This document shows positions 27,980 to 35,281 of a stretch of 39,415 nucleotides of DNA, piece after piece. Every line of letters starts with the position of its first letter. The stretch's first letter is position 1. Source of the DNA: an uncultured bacterium (GTDB lineage: Bacteria; Verrucomicrobiota; Kiritimatiellia; CAIKKV01; CAITUY01); contig CAITUY010000092.1 of the NCBI GenBank assembly GCA_903895695.1, forward strand, positions 1-39,415. The letters are read 5' to 3'. Position numbers and translations under genes: made by a program. Under the pieces are notes generated by a model that worked only from the letters and a program-made list of their open reading frames with translations, ran no database searches and was not told the DNA's origin.

Positions 27980-29080
27980 TCAGCTCACCTGCTGCGGGTT
28001 CGAGGCTTCGCCCTTCCGGCTGTGGCCCGGCCCTTTGCCGATGGTACGGCCTAGGCGGGCGATGCGACCGACCACGCAAATGGCGCACTTCGCTCCGTCT
28101 TCGTCCACGCAGGGCTTGTTCGGGTAAAGCTGGTACAAGGCCCGGTACTTTTGCGGCGTCACGTTGGGCATGAACACGTTGGCGCCGCGCGTGAGAACGA
28201 GATCCCGACCGTTCGGAACCAATGCGTCAAAGGCCGTTGTCGCCGGGATGTGCGCCTTGGGATTGAGCAGGCGCAGCAGGGCAATGGTGCGAAAATACGT
28301 CTCAGCGTCTGCGAGAAGTCCCGGCCCTGCGGCCGGGGCGGGTCGGTCGACGTCGGCCAGCGGCGTTTCGGGGTGCGGCAGGTACGGGCCGCACCCGATC
28401 ATGTCCAAGTCCAGCGCCGTGGCGAAGAGTATGTCCCGCGCAATCGTCCGCAGCGTGCCACCGGGCAACCCGATCATGAACCCGCTGCCTACCTGGATGC
28501 CGGCGCGGCGGAGATTCCCCAGGCAGGCCATCCTCTCGTCATAGTCGTCATCCGGGTGGATGGCCTTGAAGATGACCCTGTCACTCGTTTCAAACCGGAG
28601 CAGGTAACGGTCGCAACCGGCCTCTCGAAAAGCCTTCAATTCGGCGGCGGGCCTCTCGCCGATCGACAAGGTGATCGCCACGTCCGCCCGCTGCCTGAGC
28701 TCGCGCAGCAGCGCGCACAGGCGTTCGGCAGTAAACCAAAGGTCCTCGCCCGACTGCAGCACGACGGTGGTATTGCCCTGTTGCTTCGCCTCCACGGCCA
28801 GGTCGACGATTTCCTCAGGCGTCATGCGGTAACGCTTCACCGCCCTGTTGGGACCACGGATCCCACAGTAGTCGCAACTGCGGCGACAATAGTTGGAGAA
28901 CTCGATGATCCCGCGCAGATAGACTTCGTCGCCGACGTTCGCCTGGCGGACGCGGTCGGCCGCCGCGTAGAGCGCCGCCGTGTCCTCCGGCCCGCACGCT
29001 AGCAAAATTTCAAGATGCGCCTCGTCGGGCAGAACCCGACCGGCCGCGATATCGTCGATCAATCTTGCGGAGTTGCTCAT
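27980..29080 (-). CDS. hydE: [FeFe]-hydrogenase maturase HydE (radical SAM)
   Basis: Radical-SAM enzyme for building the dithiomethylamine-bridged H-cluster subsite. 366 residues. Cluster motif CRRSCDYCGIRG is at about residues 64-75. Family segments are NTTVVLQSGED, then YLLRFETSD, GFMIGLPG, and YLPHPETPLADV. The C-terminus retains the optional second-cluster cysteines (C-x7-C-x2-C in KPCVDEDGAKCAICVVGR). The ATG at 29080 has only AAAAG upstream, a weak ribosome site. It lies downstream of hydF across a 133-bp heptad-repeat gap. hydG and the hydrogenase itself are not in the window. The 190 bp after the stop show nothing recognisable. Confidence 0.93.
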   Translation of the reverse strand: MSNSARLIDDIAAGRVLPDEAHLEILLACGPEDTAALYAAADRVRQANVGDEVYLRGIIEFSNYCRRSCDYCGIRGPNRAVKRYRMTPEEIVDLAVEAKQQGNTTVVLQSGEDLWFTAERLCALLRELRQRADVAITLSIGERPAAELKAFREAGCDRYLLRFETSDRVIFKAIHPDDDYDERMACLGNLRRAGIQVGSGFMIGLPGGTLRTIARDILFATALDLDMIGCGPYLPHPETPLADVDRPAPAAGPGLLADAETYFRTIALLRLLNPKAHIPATTAFDALVPNGRDLVLTRGANVFMPNVTPQKYRALYQLYPNKPCVDEDGAKCAICVVGRIARLGRTIGKGPGHSRKGEASNPQQVS

Positions 29081-29091
29081 CTTTTCGTGTT

Positions 29092-29217
29092 ACGCATGAA
29101 CGCTCAACTTCCAACGTTCAACTCTCAACACTCAAGTTCTGGAATGTCATTACTTAGACGTTAAGCGTTGAGCGTTGAATGTTGAACGTTTCCCTCTGTT
29201 CACCGTTCACTGTTCAC
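29092..29217 (-). repeat. Heptanucleotide-phased repeat filling the hydF-hydE gap, tract 2
   Basis: Read on the minus strand, 18 consecutive 7-mers keep one phase: gtgaaca, gtgaacg, gtgaaca, gagggaa, acgttca, acattca, acgctca, acgctta, acgtcta, agtaatg, acattcc, agaactt, gagtgtt, gagagtt, gaacgtt, ggaagtt, gagcgtt, catgcgt. The first includes the hydF stop codon. The 5' half (acgNtca) and 3' half (gagNgtt) are partly complementary, so the hydF-hydE transcript could fold here. Confidence 0.85.
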
Positions 29218-30437
29218 TTCCTAGCCCGCCGATACGCCTCCAGCGCGTACGGGAACGGTCCCAAGGCCCGGTCCAGAATCCCCAGGCTGTGCGCGATGCA
29301 CAGGCCGTAATTGGTGATCGCCGTGCCAGCCGCACGCGCCGTCTCCATGCGCGAGAGCATCTGCCGCCGATTCCACATGCAGGCCCCGCACTGCACCACG
29401 AGCCTATAGGCCCCGACGTCTTCCGGATAATCGCACCCCGCCTTGGTTTCGATTTGCAGCTTCCCGCCCACGTACTGCTCGAGCCAGCGCGGAATCTTGA
29501 CCCGTCCGATATCCTCGCCGGTCGGATGGTGCGTGCAGGCCTCCGCAATCAAGACGCGGTCACCGGGTTTGAGCCGGTCAATCGCGGCCGCGCCTCGCGC
29601 CAACTCTGCCAGGTCGCCCTTGAACCGCGCGAACAGGATCGAAAAACTCGTCACCGGAATACCGGGCGGCACATCCGCCAGAACCTTGAGGAACTCCTGG
29701 CTATCGGTGATCACGAGGACCGGCGGCCGATTCAACCGCGCGAGGGCGTCGGCCAGTTCGCGCTCCTTCACGACCATCGCGTAGCCGTCGTTGTCGAGAA
29801 TGTCGCGAAGCGTCTGGACCTGCGGCAGGATCAGCCGCCCCTTGGGCGCCTCGATGTCAATCGGCACCACCAGGAGGGCCAGTTCGCCGGCCGGGATCAG
29901 GTCGCCGACCAGGCTGGGCGCATTCAGAAATTCGTCCGGCACGGCGTTGACAATCGCCCGGCGCAGGGTCTCAAGCCCGGTTCCGTGCATCGCGCTCACA
30001 GTGACGACGCGTTCCGATCCCGCCGCCCGGGCGGCTTGCTCCACCGATTCGTTCGCGCGCAGATCGCTCTTGTTGGCCACCACGATCACCGGCGCCTTGC
30101 GGTCGCGAAAGAGCGTCAACAGCCTGCCTTCGTAATCCTGCCAGCCGTCCGTGACGAGGATGGCAAGGTCGGTGCGTTGCACCACGGCCAGGGTCTTCTG
30201 GACGCGCAACTCGCCCAAGGCCCCCATGTCGTCCACCCCGGCTGTATCCACGAACAGCACCGGGCCGATCGGCTGCAGTTCCATGGCCTTCTCCACCGGA
30301 TCAGTCGTGGTACCGGCGACGTCCGAAACGATGGAAACGGCCTGTCGGGTCAGCGCGTTGAGCACCGACGACTTACCCACGTTCCGGCGCCCGAAGATAC
30401 CGACGTGCAACCGAAGTCCTTTTGGGGTGGCTTGCAT
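29214..30437 (-). CDS. hydF: [FeFe]-hydrogenase maturation GTPase HydF
   Basis: Scaffold GTPase that assembles and delivers the 2Fe subcluster to apo-hydrogenase. 407 residues from the ATG at 30437, where similarity starts (MQATPKGLRLHVGIFG). G1 is GRRNVGKSS, switch region DVAGTTTDP, G3 DTAGVDD and G4 NKSD. The dimerisation and cluster domains follow. The cluster motif is C-T-H then, 45 residues later, QCGAC: all three cysteines are present, but the usual His of HCxxC is Gln. The ribosome site is weak. The gene follows a PIN/Phd pair by 47 bp on the same strand. Confidence 0.93.
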   Translation of the reverse strand: MQATPKGLRLHVGIFGRRNVGKSSVLNALTRQAVSIVSDVAGTTTDPVEKAMELQPIGPVLFVDTAGVDDMGALGELRVQKTLAVVQRTDLAILVTDGWQDYEGRLLTLFRDRKAPVIVVANKSDLRANESVEQAARAAGSERVVTVSAMHGTGLETLRRAIVNAVPDEFLNAPSLVGDLIPAGELALLVVPIDIEAPKGRLILPQVQTLRDILDNDGYAMVVKERELADALARLNRPPVLVITDSQEFLKVLADVPPGIPVTSFSILFARFKGDLAELARGAAAIDRLKPGDRVLIAEACTHHPTGEDIGRVKIPRWLEQYVGGKLQIETKAGCDYPEDVGAYRLVVQCGACMWNRRQMLSRMETARAAGTAITNYGLCIAHSLGILDRALGPFPYALEAYRRARK

Positions 30438-30484
30438 AAAGATACCATTATGGGGGCATTCTGCGGACGGGGCAAGCCTGTCGC

Positions 30485-30871
30485 CTAACCGATCACCGTG
30501 ACCCCGTAGTCCTGAAAGCGGGGATCGGCGGTGATGATGGGGATGTCCAGACGGAGCGCAGCGGCGATGATGAAACGGTCGCACGGGTCACGATGCACGT
30601 CCGGCAGTTGCGGCGCGCGGATGGCATCGGCCAAAGTCAGGTCGAGCACGGTCAACCCATGGTGGGCCACGATCGTCTCAAGCCATCGCTCCGGCGTAGC
30701 CGGAAGCTCCAGTTTGCCCTGCCGGTGCTTAAGCGCGATCTCAAAGCCGCTCACTGCCGGGACGAAGGCCACGGGAGCTGCCACGATAGCCGCCTTCGCC
30801 CGTTCGGTCAGCCGACGGTCGCCGGAAGCCAGCCAAAGGATGGCACAGGTGTCCAGAAGGACGTTCGTCAT
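30485..30871 (-). CDS. PIN-domain ribonuclease toxin (VapC-like)
   Basis: 128 residues. N-terminal LLDTCAILWLASGD carries the first Asp. Glu is in SGFEIALKHRQGKL, Asp in DPCDRFIIAAAL, and Asp in ITADPRF. The 'W..S....L' start and 'P.....DPFDR.l.AQA' pattern match the PIN group often paired with Phd antitoxins (Sll0205-like). Its ATG overlaps the antitoxin stop (ATGA), with GGAGG 4 nt upstream, so translation is coupled. It lies just upstream of hydF on the same strand. Confidence 0.87.
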   Translation of the reverse strand: MTNVLLDTCAILWLASGDRRLTERAKAAIVAAPVAFVPAVSGFEIALKHRQGKLELPATPERWLETIVAHHGLTVLDLTLADAIRAPQLPDVHRDPCDRFIIAAALRLDIPIITADPRFQDYGVTVIG

Positions 30872-31101
30872 CGTTCCTCCGTAGGCCACTCATCCTCGGT
30901 CAGCGCTTCGGTAGGATCGTAGTGCAACTTGACCCGACTCATTACCTTGTGCAGCGTAGTTCGGGAGACGCGCCGGTGCGGCGTGAGGTCAGCAATGGGC
31001 TCGCCATTGCGGCAGATCACCGCCATCTCACCCTCGTGCTCGATGCGGCTCAAAACTGCCGAAAGCTGAGTCTTGGCTTCATGTATGTTGAGCGTGATCA
31101 T
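30868..31101 (-). CDS. Phd/YefM-type antitoxin
   Basis: 77 residues. The Phd fold is seen in ITLNIHEAKTQLSAVLSRIE, then EMAVICRNGEPIADLTPH. The C-terminal acidic tail (TEALTEDEWPTEER) is the likely toxin-neutralising segment. First gene of the pair, with the 4-nt overlap typical of such modules. Only a weak ribosome site (TAGG) precedes the ATG. Confidence 0.85.
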   Translation of the reverse strand: MITLNIHEAKTQLSAVLSRIEHEGEMAVICRNGEPIADLTPHRRVSRTTLHKVMSRVKLHYDPTEALTEDEWPTEER

Positions 31102-31593
31102 GGCTTAACCTATCAGCCTTAGTCCAACTGGTTCATACTGCCAGCATAGACGCTACGCGCTAACGCGGCAAGCGGCAAAGTGGGTGGGTGCAAGTTCCAC
31201 CGGCGAGTGCGGGTATCTCAGGGATCAACCGGCCCAACTCCGTGATTCGGCTTCTTGGGAATAACACTTTTCGCCTTTGGCAATATCGAATGTACGCCCT
31301 GACCCCTCACGCCTCTCTGACCCCTCACGTCTCTGGACGACGCTTGCCGTGGCCTGACGACGTTGAGCGGGGAGTTCCTGTCTTTATTCCCACGCGGGGT
31401 TGGGTGGTTCGGTTGCCCGCTGATTTCTTGTGCAAGGCGGACACAAGGATACCCGGACATGGGTGTTCGGGCGAACACTGGTCAGGATTAGGTCCAGTCA
31501 TGGCTTCGTTGCCGCATACGTCACCGACAGACATTCCAGAATTCAACACTGAACGGTCTGTCGAATACCTTGGCCCATGCGTTTTCCGACAGC
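31102..31593. other. Non-coding accessory stretch left of the IS element, with an 18-bp tandem repeat
   Basis: About 490 bp without a convincing gene on either strand; the open frames have atypical composition and no recognisable domain. It holds a two-copy 18-bp tandem repeat (31299-31316 and 31317-31334, one mismatch, unit beginning CTGACCCCTCACG). There is also a small GGTGGGTGCAAGTTCCACC-like stem-loop at about 31180-31201. It may be IS-adjacent debris. Confidence 0.5.
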
Positions 31594-31700
31594 GGCCGGA
31601 CACCGATTCCGATTGTCGCCGGACAGTGATTCCGATTTTGGCCGGACACCTGTTCCGGAGTGGCCGGACACCGATTCCGATGATATCGGACACCCGGAGG
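31594..31700 (+). repeat. Left-end iterated repeats of the IS21 element
   Basis: Units of about 20 bp with consensus GGCCGGACACCGATTCCGAT start at 31594, 31617, 31640 and 31662, with a partial unit (TATCGGACACCCGG) at about 31684. The period is 22-23 bp. IS21-family ends are known to carry several transposase-binding repeats of this size. Confidence 0.85.
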
Positions 31701-31758
31701 AAGGGCGTGGCGGCGCTGGATAACAAAGGCCAACATGCGACTGAAAAAGGAGTCGCAG

Positions 31759-33287
31759 ATGGCCAGGGAGTTGTTATCCATGAGGAAGTTGTCGGAAGTG
31801 CTTCGGTTGAGTCTGGAGCAGCAGGTATCGGTCAGGCGGATTGCGGCGAGTTGTTGTCTGGCCCGGAGTACGGTATCGGACTATCTGGGGCGGGCGCGGG
31901 CGGCCGGGTTGGGCTGGCCATTGCCGGCTGGGCTGGATGAGGACAAGCTGGAGCAGTTGTTGTTTCCTGTGCGGGAGGCGGTCTCCCCGCGGCCGGTCTT
32001 GGATCTGGCATACATTCGCAACGAGATGCGAGGCCGGGCCGTTACGTTGCAGTTGTTGTGGGAGGAGTATCGGAGCCACACGCCCGACGGATACAGTTAC
32101 AGTCAGTTCTGCCAACTCTACCGGGATTGGCTGGGGAAGCAGGCGATCAGCCTGCGCCAGGAACACCGCGCGGGCGAGAAGTTGTTCGTGGATTTCGCGG
32201 GGGATACGATCGCGATCGTCGATGCGAAGACCGGGGCGATTACCGCCGGCCATCTGTTCGTGGCGGTGCTGGGCTGTAGCAACTACACCTTCGCGGAGGT
32301 GACGCCGACGGAGCAGTTGCCGGAGTGGATCGGCGCCCAGATCAATGCGCTGGAGGCCATCAAGGGCGTGCCGTTGGTGGTCGTCCCCGACAACCCCAAA
32401 GCCATGGTCACGAGGCCGTGCTGGTATGACCCGGACATCAACCCGACCTACCAGGAGATGGCCGAATACTATGGGTTCACCGTGATCCCGGCGCGGACCG
32501 GCAAGCCCAAGGACAAGGCGAAGGTGGAGAACGGGGTCCTGATTGCCGAACGATGGATTCTGGCCCGGTTGCGCCATCGCACGTTCTTCTCCATCGCGGA
32601 GGCCAATGAAGCGGTCCGGCTTCTTTTGGCGTGGATGAACGCCAAGCCGTTCAAGAAGTTACCGGGCTGCCGCCAGTCGGTGCTGGAGCAGATGGAACGG
32701 CCGGTACTCAAGCCGCTGCCGGAGCGCCGCTACGAACTGGCTGAATGGAAGCAGGTGGGCGTGAACATCGACTACCATGTCGAGGTGGATGGCACTATTA
32801 CAGTGCGCCCTACCACCTGATCCGGCAGCGCCTCATGGCCCGTTTCACCCGTGGTGGAGTCGAACTGTTCCATAAGTCCAAACGGGTGGCGGTGCATGTG
32901 CGCAGTTGCCAGAAGGGCCATCACACAACGCTCTCGGAGCATCGGCCTCCGGCGCATCAGAAGTATCTGGAGTGGACCCCGGAGCGGCTCCAGAACTGGG
33001 CAGGCACGATCGGACCCAACTGTGCGGAGGTGGCCCGGCAGATCCTGGCGTCGCGGCCCTTGGTCGAACACGGTTACCGGCCCTGCTTGGGCGTGATCCG
33101 GTTGGGTAAGCGGTATGGGAACGAGCGGCTGGAACGGGCGTGCGGGCGAGCCTTGAAGTTGAACATCGCCTCCTATCATCGTATCGAAAATATGCTCAGG
33201 ACCGGCCGGGACAAGATTCCCGTGGCCGTTCCCGTGGACCCGAGTCCGTTCCACACCAACGTCCGTGGCGCGGAGTATTACCAGTAA
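31759..33287 (+). pseudogene. istA: IS21-family transposase IstA, frameshifted
   Basis: DDE transposase. The N-terminal helix-turn-helix (LSLEQQVSVRRIAASCC) is followed by the catalytic core: first Asp in LFVDFAGDTI, second Asp in VVPDNPKAMV, Glu in DKAKVENGVLIAERWI. The frame ends early at 32820. The normal continuation HYYSAPYHLIRQRL to the C-terminus (GAEYYQ) is in the -1 frame. A base is missing at about 32791-32793, where VEVDG should run straight into HYYS. The start ATG at 31759 has AAGGAG 6 nt upstream. All catalytic residues precede the break, but loss of the C-terminal third probably inactivates it unless the break is a sequencing error. Confidence 0.88.
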
Positions 33288-33297
33288 AGGAGGCATC

Positions 33298-34035
33298 ATG
33301 CTTTACGAACCGACGATTCAGAAGTTACAGGCGATGAAACTCCACGGCATGGTGGAGGCCTTGGAGGAACAACGCAAAAGCGCGAGCGTGGGGGACTTGA
33401 GTTTCGAGGATCGGCTGGCCATGCTCATCGAGCGGCAGTGGCTCTGGAAGGAAAACCGCGCGCTCACCGCGCGCCTGCAGTTCGCCAAGCTCCGTCAACC
33501 GGCGTGTCTGGAGGACATCGATTACCGCCACTCGCGCGGGTTGCAACGCAGCGTGATCGAGCATCTGGCCGGCGGCGACTGGATCCAGCACTCCCAAAAC
33601 TGCTTGATCACCGGGCCGACGGGCGTGGGCAAGTCCTATCTGGCTTGCGCCTTGGCCCAGAAGGCCTGTCGGGACGGCTATCGCACGCTCTACTTCTACG
33701 CGCCCAAACTCTTCCGGGAATTGAGCGCCGGCCAGGCGGACGGGAGCCTGCCCTCCCTGCTCAAGAAACTCGCCAAAACTCAGTTGCTGGTCATCGACGA
33801 CTGGGGCCTGGAAAAAGCATCCCCCGCCCAATACCGCGACTTCTTGGAAATCCTCGACGACCGCCAGGGTCGCGCCGCCACCCTCATCACCAGTCAGTTC
33901 CCGCCAGTCCGCTGGCATGAACTCATCGGCGACGCCACGGTGGCCGACGCCATCCTCGACCGTCTCATCCACGGGTCGCACCGCATCGAACTCAAGGGCG
34001 AGTCCTTGCGCAAGAACCGCCCCAAGGAACGGTGA
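33298..34035 (+). CDS. istB: IS21-family helper ATPase IstB
   Basis: 245 residues. AAA+ ATPase related to DnaC that assists IstA in target capture. Walker A is ITGPTGVGKSYLA and Walker B is LLVIDDWGL; sensor region is ATLITSQFPPVRWHELIGD. The N-terminal helical segment (LQAMKLHGMVEALEEQ) is typical. It starts 11 nt after the istA stop with AAAGGAGG just upstream. Intact. A perfect 8-bp stem-loop (34048-34067) lies just after the stop but has no T-run. Confidence 0.95.
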   Translation: MLYEPTIQKLQAMKLHGMVEALEEQRKSASVGDLSFEDRLAMLIERQWLWKENRALTARLQFAKLRQPACLEDIDYRHSRGLQRSVIEHLAGGDWIQHSQNCLITGPTGVGKSYLACALAQKACRDGYRTLYFYAPKLFRELSAGQADGSLPSLLKKLAKTQLLVIDDWGLEKASPAQYRDFLEILDDRQGRAATLITSQFPPVRWHELIGDATVADAILDRLIHGSHRIELKGESLRKNRPKER

Positions 34036-34216
34036 GCCTCGCGTCATCCTGCCCCTGTCGGGGCAGGCTCAGAGTGTTCCCCTAAAAGGGGAGAAAACGA
34101 ATACAGAAAGGAGTTCGACCGTCGTCCCGCCTACGGGACTCCGACTGAGTCACAAACCACTCAATCCTTGACTCACATCGGGCTCGGCGTGTTACAAGTT
34201 GAACCATTCAGCGTCG

Positions 34217-34333
34217 CTACGCTCCGAGAGTGTCCGACATCACCGGAATAGGTGTCCGGCCAAAATCGGAATGGGCGGCCGATTTCACCGGAATACGCAG
34301 CCCACACAGTGGACACACGACTCCGTTTGGCAT
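34217..34333 (-). pseudogene. 5' fragment of a zinc-ribbon gene apparently truncated by the IS21 element
   Basis: On the minus strand AAAGGAG, 7 nt spacing, then an ATG at 34333 open MPNGVVCPLCGLRIPVKSA. This is a plausible zinc-ribbon N-terminus (CPLC) like its upstream neighbours. The frame then runs into the IS terminal repeat and stops at 34217 (38 residues). A promoter-like motif lies 57 bp upstream (34390-34418). The remainder of the gene is not evident on the far side of the IS. The start signals are good; identity as a once-complete gene is inferred. Confidence 0.45.
34231..34296 (-). repeat. Right-end iterated repeats of the IS21 element
   Basis: Inverted copies of the left-end units: TGTCCGACAT (34231-34240), ACCGGAATAGGTGTCCGGCC (34242-34261), ATCGGAATGGGCGGCC (34265-34280, shortened), and a decayed unit to about 34296 (TTTCACCGGAATA). 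There are fewer and more degenerate units than at the left end. Confidence 0.75.
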
Positions 34334-34389
34334 AGCGAATCTCCTTTGGACCATCGACCAATTATCGACGCCGATCGCGATCTGAGTGG

Positions 34390-34418
34390 AATCTACTGCC
34401 AGCCTCCATGGGTGTCCA
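34390..34418 (-). promoter_or_regulatory. Promoter-like motif, copy 1 (shared with 35942-35970)
   Basis: Minus strand: TGGACA (34418-34413), exactly 17 bp, TAGATT (34395-34390). It is embedded in CGAAAACCGTGGACACCC and TAGATTCC, nearly identical to the second copy. It precedes the truncated zinc-ribbon gene by 57 bp. Confidence 0.55.
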
Positions 34419-34481
34419 CGGTTTTCGCCGCACCATGAACGGATACCAGAGGAATGTGATCACCCGATGCCGGACGGCAGC

Positions 34482-35213
34482 CTATTCAAACTCTATGCCT
34501 TGCTGACAGTGAGGACAGGAATGTCTTGAACCGACTGTGGCCGATGCGATCACCATGAGCTTCTGACAAGAGGGGCACTGGATCTGGAGTTGTTTCGCAA
34601 CGGGCGCAAGGACAGAAGGCGGTGTCGCAGGCCGTGCTGGGAGTCTGGATGCCTGCATCCTTCCTGGAATGAGGCGTTCAGAGAGAATCTCCCATTTCTT
34701 CATGTTGAATTCGGATTCGGAAAGCACGCCCTTCTTCTTCAGAGCGTCCAGATTCTGAAGCAGTTCGACGGCAGATGCAGCCTTGTCTGGTGGTGCTCCG
34801 AGAAAGAGTGCCTTGCCACGCTCAAACTCCTCCCCTGTGATCACGCCTGCAATGAGAAGTTGCCCCAACCGCTCAATTTCTTGTGCCACGCTCTTGCCGC
34901 TGACGGCCATCGGGTTTGTGACCTCAACTTTCAGAACCGCATTCTGGCCGACGGTCGCTCGTGCGCAGGCAGCATTGATGTCATTCATCAAGGCTACCTC
35001 ATCGAAGACGCTGTGCCCTTTGGAGTCTCGCATCAGGGCCGCGTACTTCCTTCCGAGTTGGAGAGTCATTTCGCGAAGGTCAGGGTTGTTGGGATCGCTC
35101 TTTAGTTTGTGCAAAGCGTCCTGGTACGCTTTTCTCGTTAGCTTCTTGGCTTCTTGAGTCGCCGTGACCAGAATGAGGCCGACAACCACCGCGATGACAC
35201 CAATCCAAAACAT
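34482..35213 (-). CDS. Membrane protein with tandem SHOCT motifs and C-terminal zinc ribbon
   Basis: 243 residues from the ATG at 35213 (AGGAGAGAT upstream). An N-terminal transmembrane helix (FWIGVIAVVVGLILVTA, residues 2-18) is followed by a helical stretch (about 25-115). Two SHOCT-like helical hairpins come next: IERLGQLLIAGVITGEEFER and LQNLDALKKKGVLSESEFNM, each 'L..L...G.it.eEfe..K'. A Pro/Ala linker leads to a C-terminal ribbon with two CxxC pairs (IQCPSCQKLM, then HSCPHCQQGIEFE). SHOCT motifs are thought to be oligomerisation modules. No enzyme is recognised. It lies 68 bp downstream of the second zinc-ribbon gene. Accessory character is suggested by the IS element next door. Confidence 0.7.
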   Translation of the reverse strand: MFWIGVIAVVVGLILVTATQEAKKLTRKAYQDALHKLKSDPNNPDLREMTLQLGRKYAALMRDSKGHSVFDEVALMNDINAACARATVGQNAVLKVEVTNPMAVSGKSVAQEIERLGQLLIAGVITGEEFERGKALFLGAPPDKAASAVELLQNLDALKKKGVLSESEFNMKKWEILSERLIPGRMQASRLPARPATPPSVLAPVAKQLQIQCPSCQKLMVIASATVGSRHSCPHCQQGIEFE

Positions 35214-35281
35214 ATCTCTCCTGTCCTTGCTGTAAATCGGACCCGCCTGACCACGGCGTCGGGTATCGACGACCCTGCTAA

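Larger units (their letters stand above)
31594..34300 (+). mobile_element. IS21-family insertion sequence
   Basis: Contains istA (transposase, frameshifted) and istB (helper ATPase) in the canonical order. It is bounded by iterated, inverted terminal repeats. The best pair is ATTCCGATTTTGGCCGGACA (from 31630 on plus) and its inverted copy ending near 34273, followed by CC and a further near-match; about 29 of 30 bases agree. Outer ends are not fixed at base resolution because the repeats degrade outward and I could not find a clear target duplication. The right end points into a minus-strand zinc-ribbon gene start. Confidence 0.85.

Noticed and set aside
29092..29217. Heptad tract considered as a CRISPR array
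   Set aside because: The unit is 7 nt, degenerate and without spacers; no cas genes in the window.
31170..31215. Stem-loop GGTGGGTGCAAGTTCCACC that recalls group II intron substructures
   Set aside because: Only one short hairpin; no domain V, no reverse transcriptase and no intron boundaries nearby.
31188..31940. 250-codon plus-strand frame across the IS21 left end
   Set aside because: It runs through the IS terminal repeats and overlaps istA in another frame; no recognisable domain or ribosome site.
34048..34067. Perfect 8-bp hairpin after istB, considered as a terminator
   Set aside because: It is followed by CTCAGAGTG rather than a T-run; mentioned only under istB.
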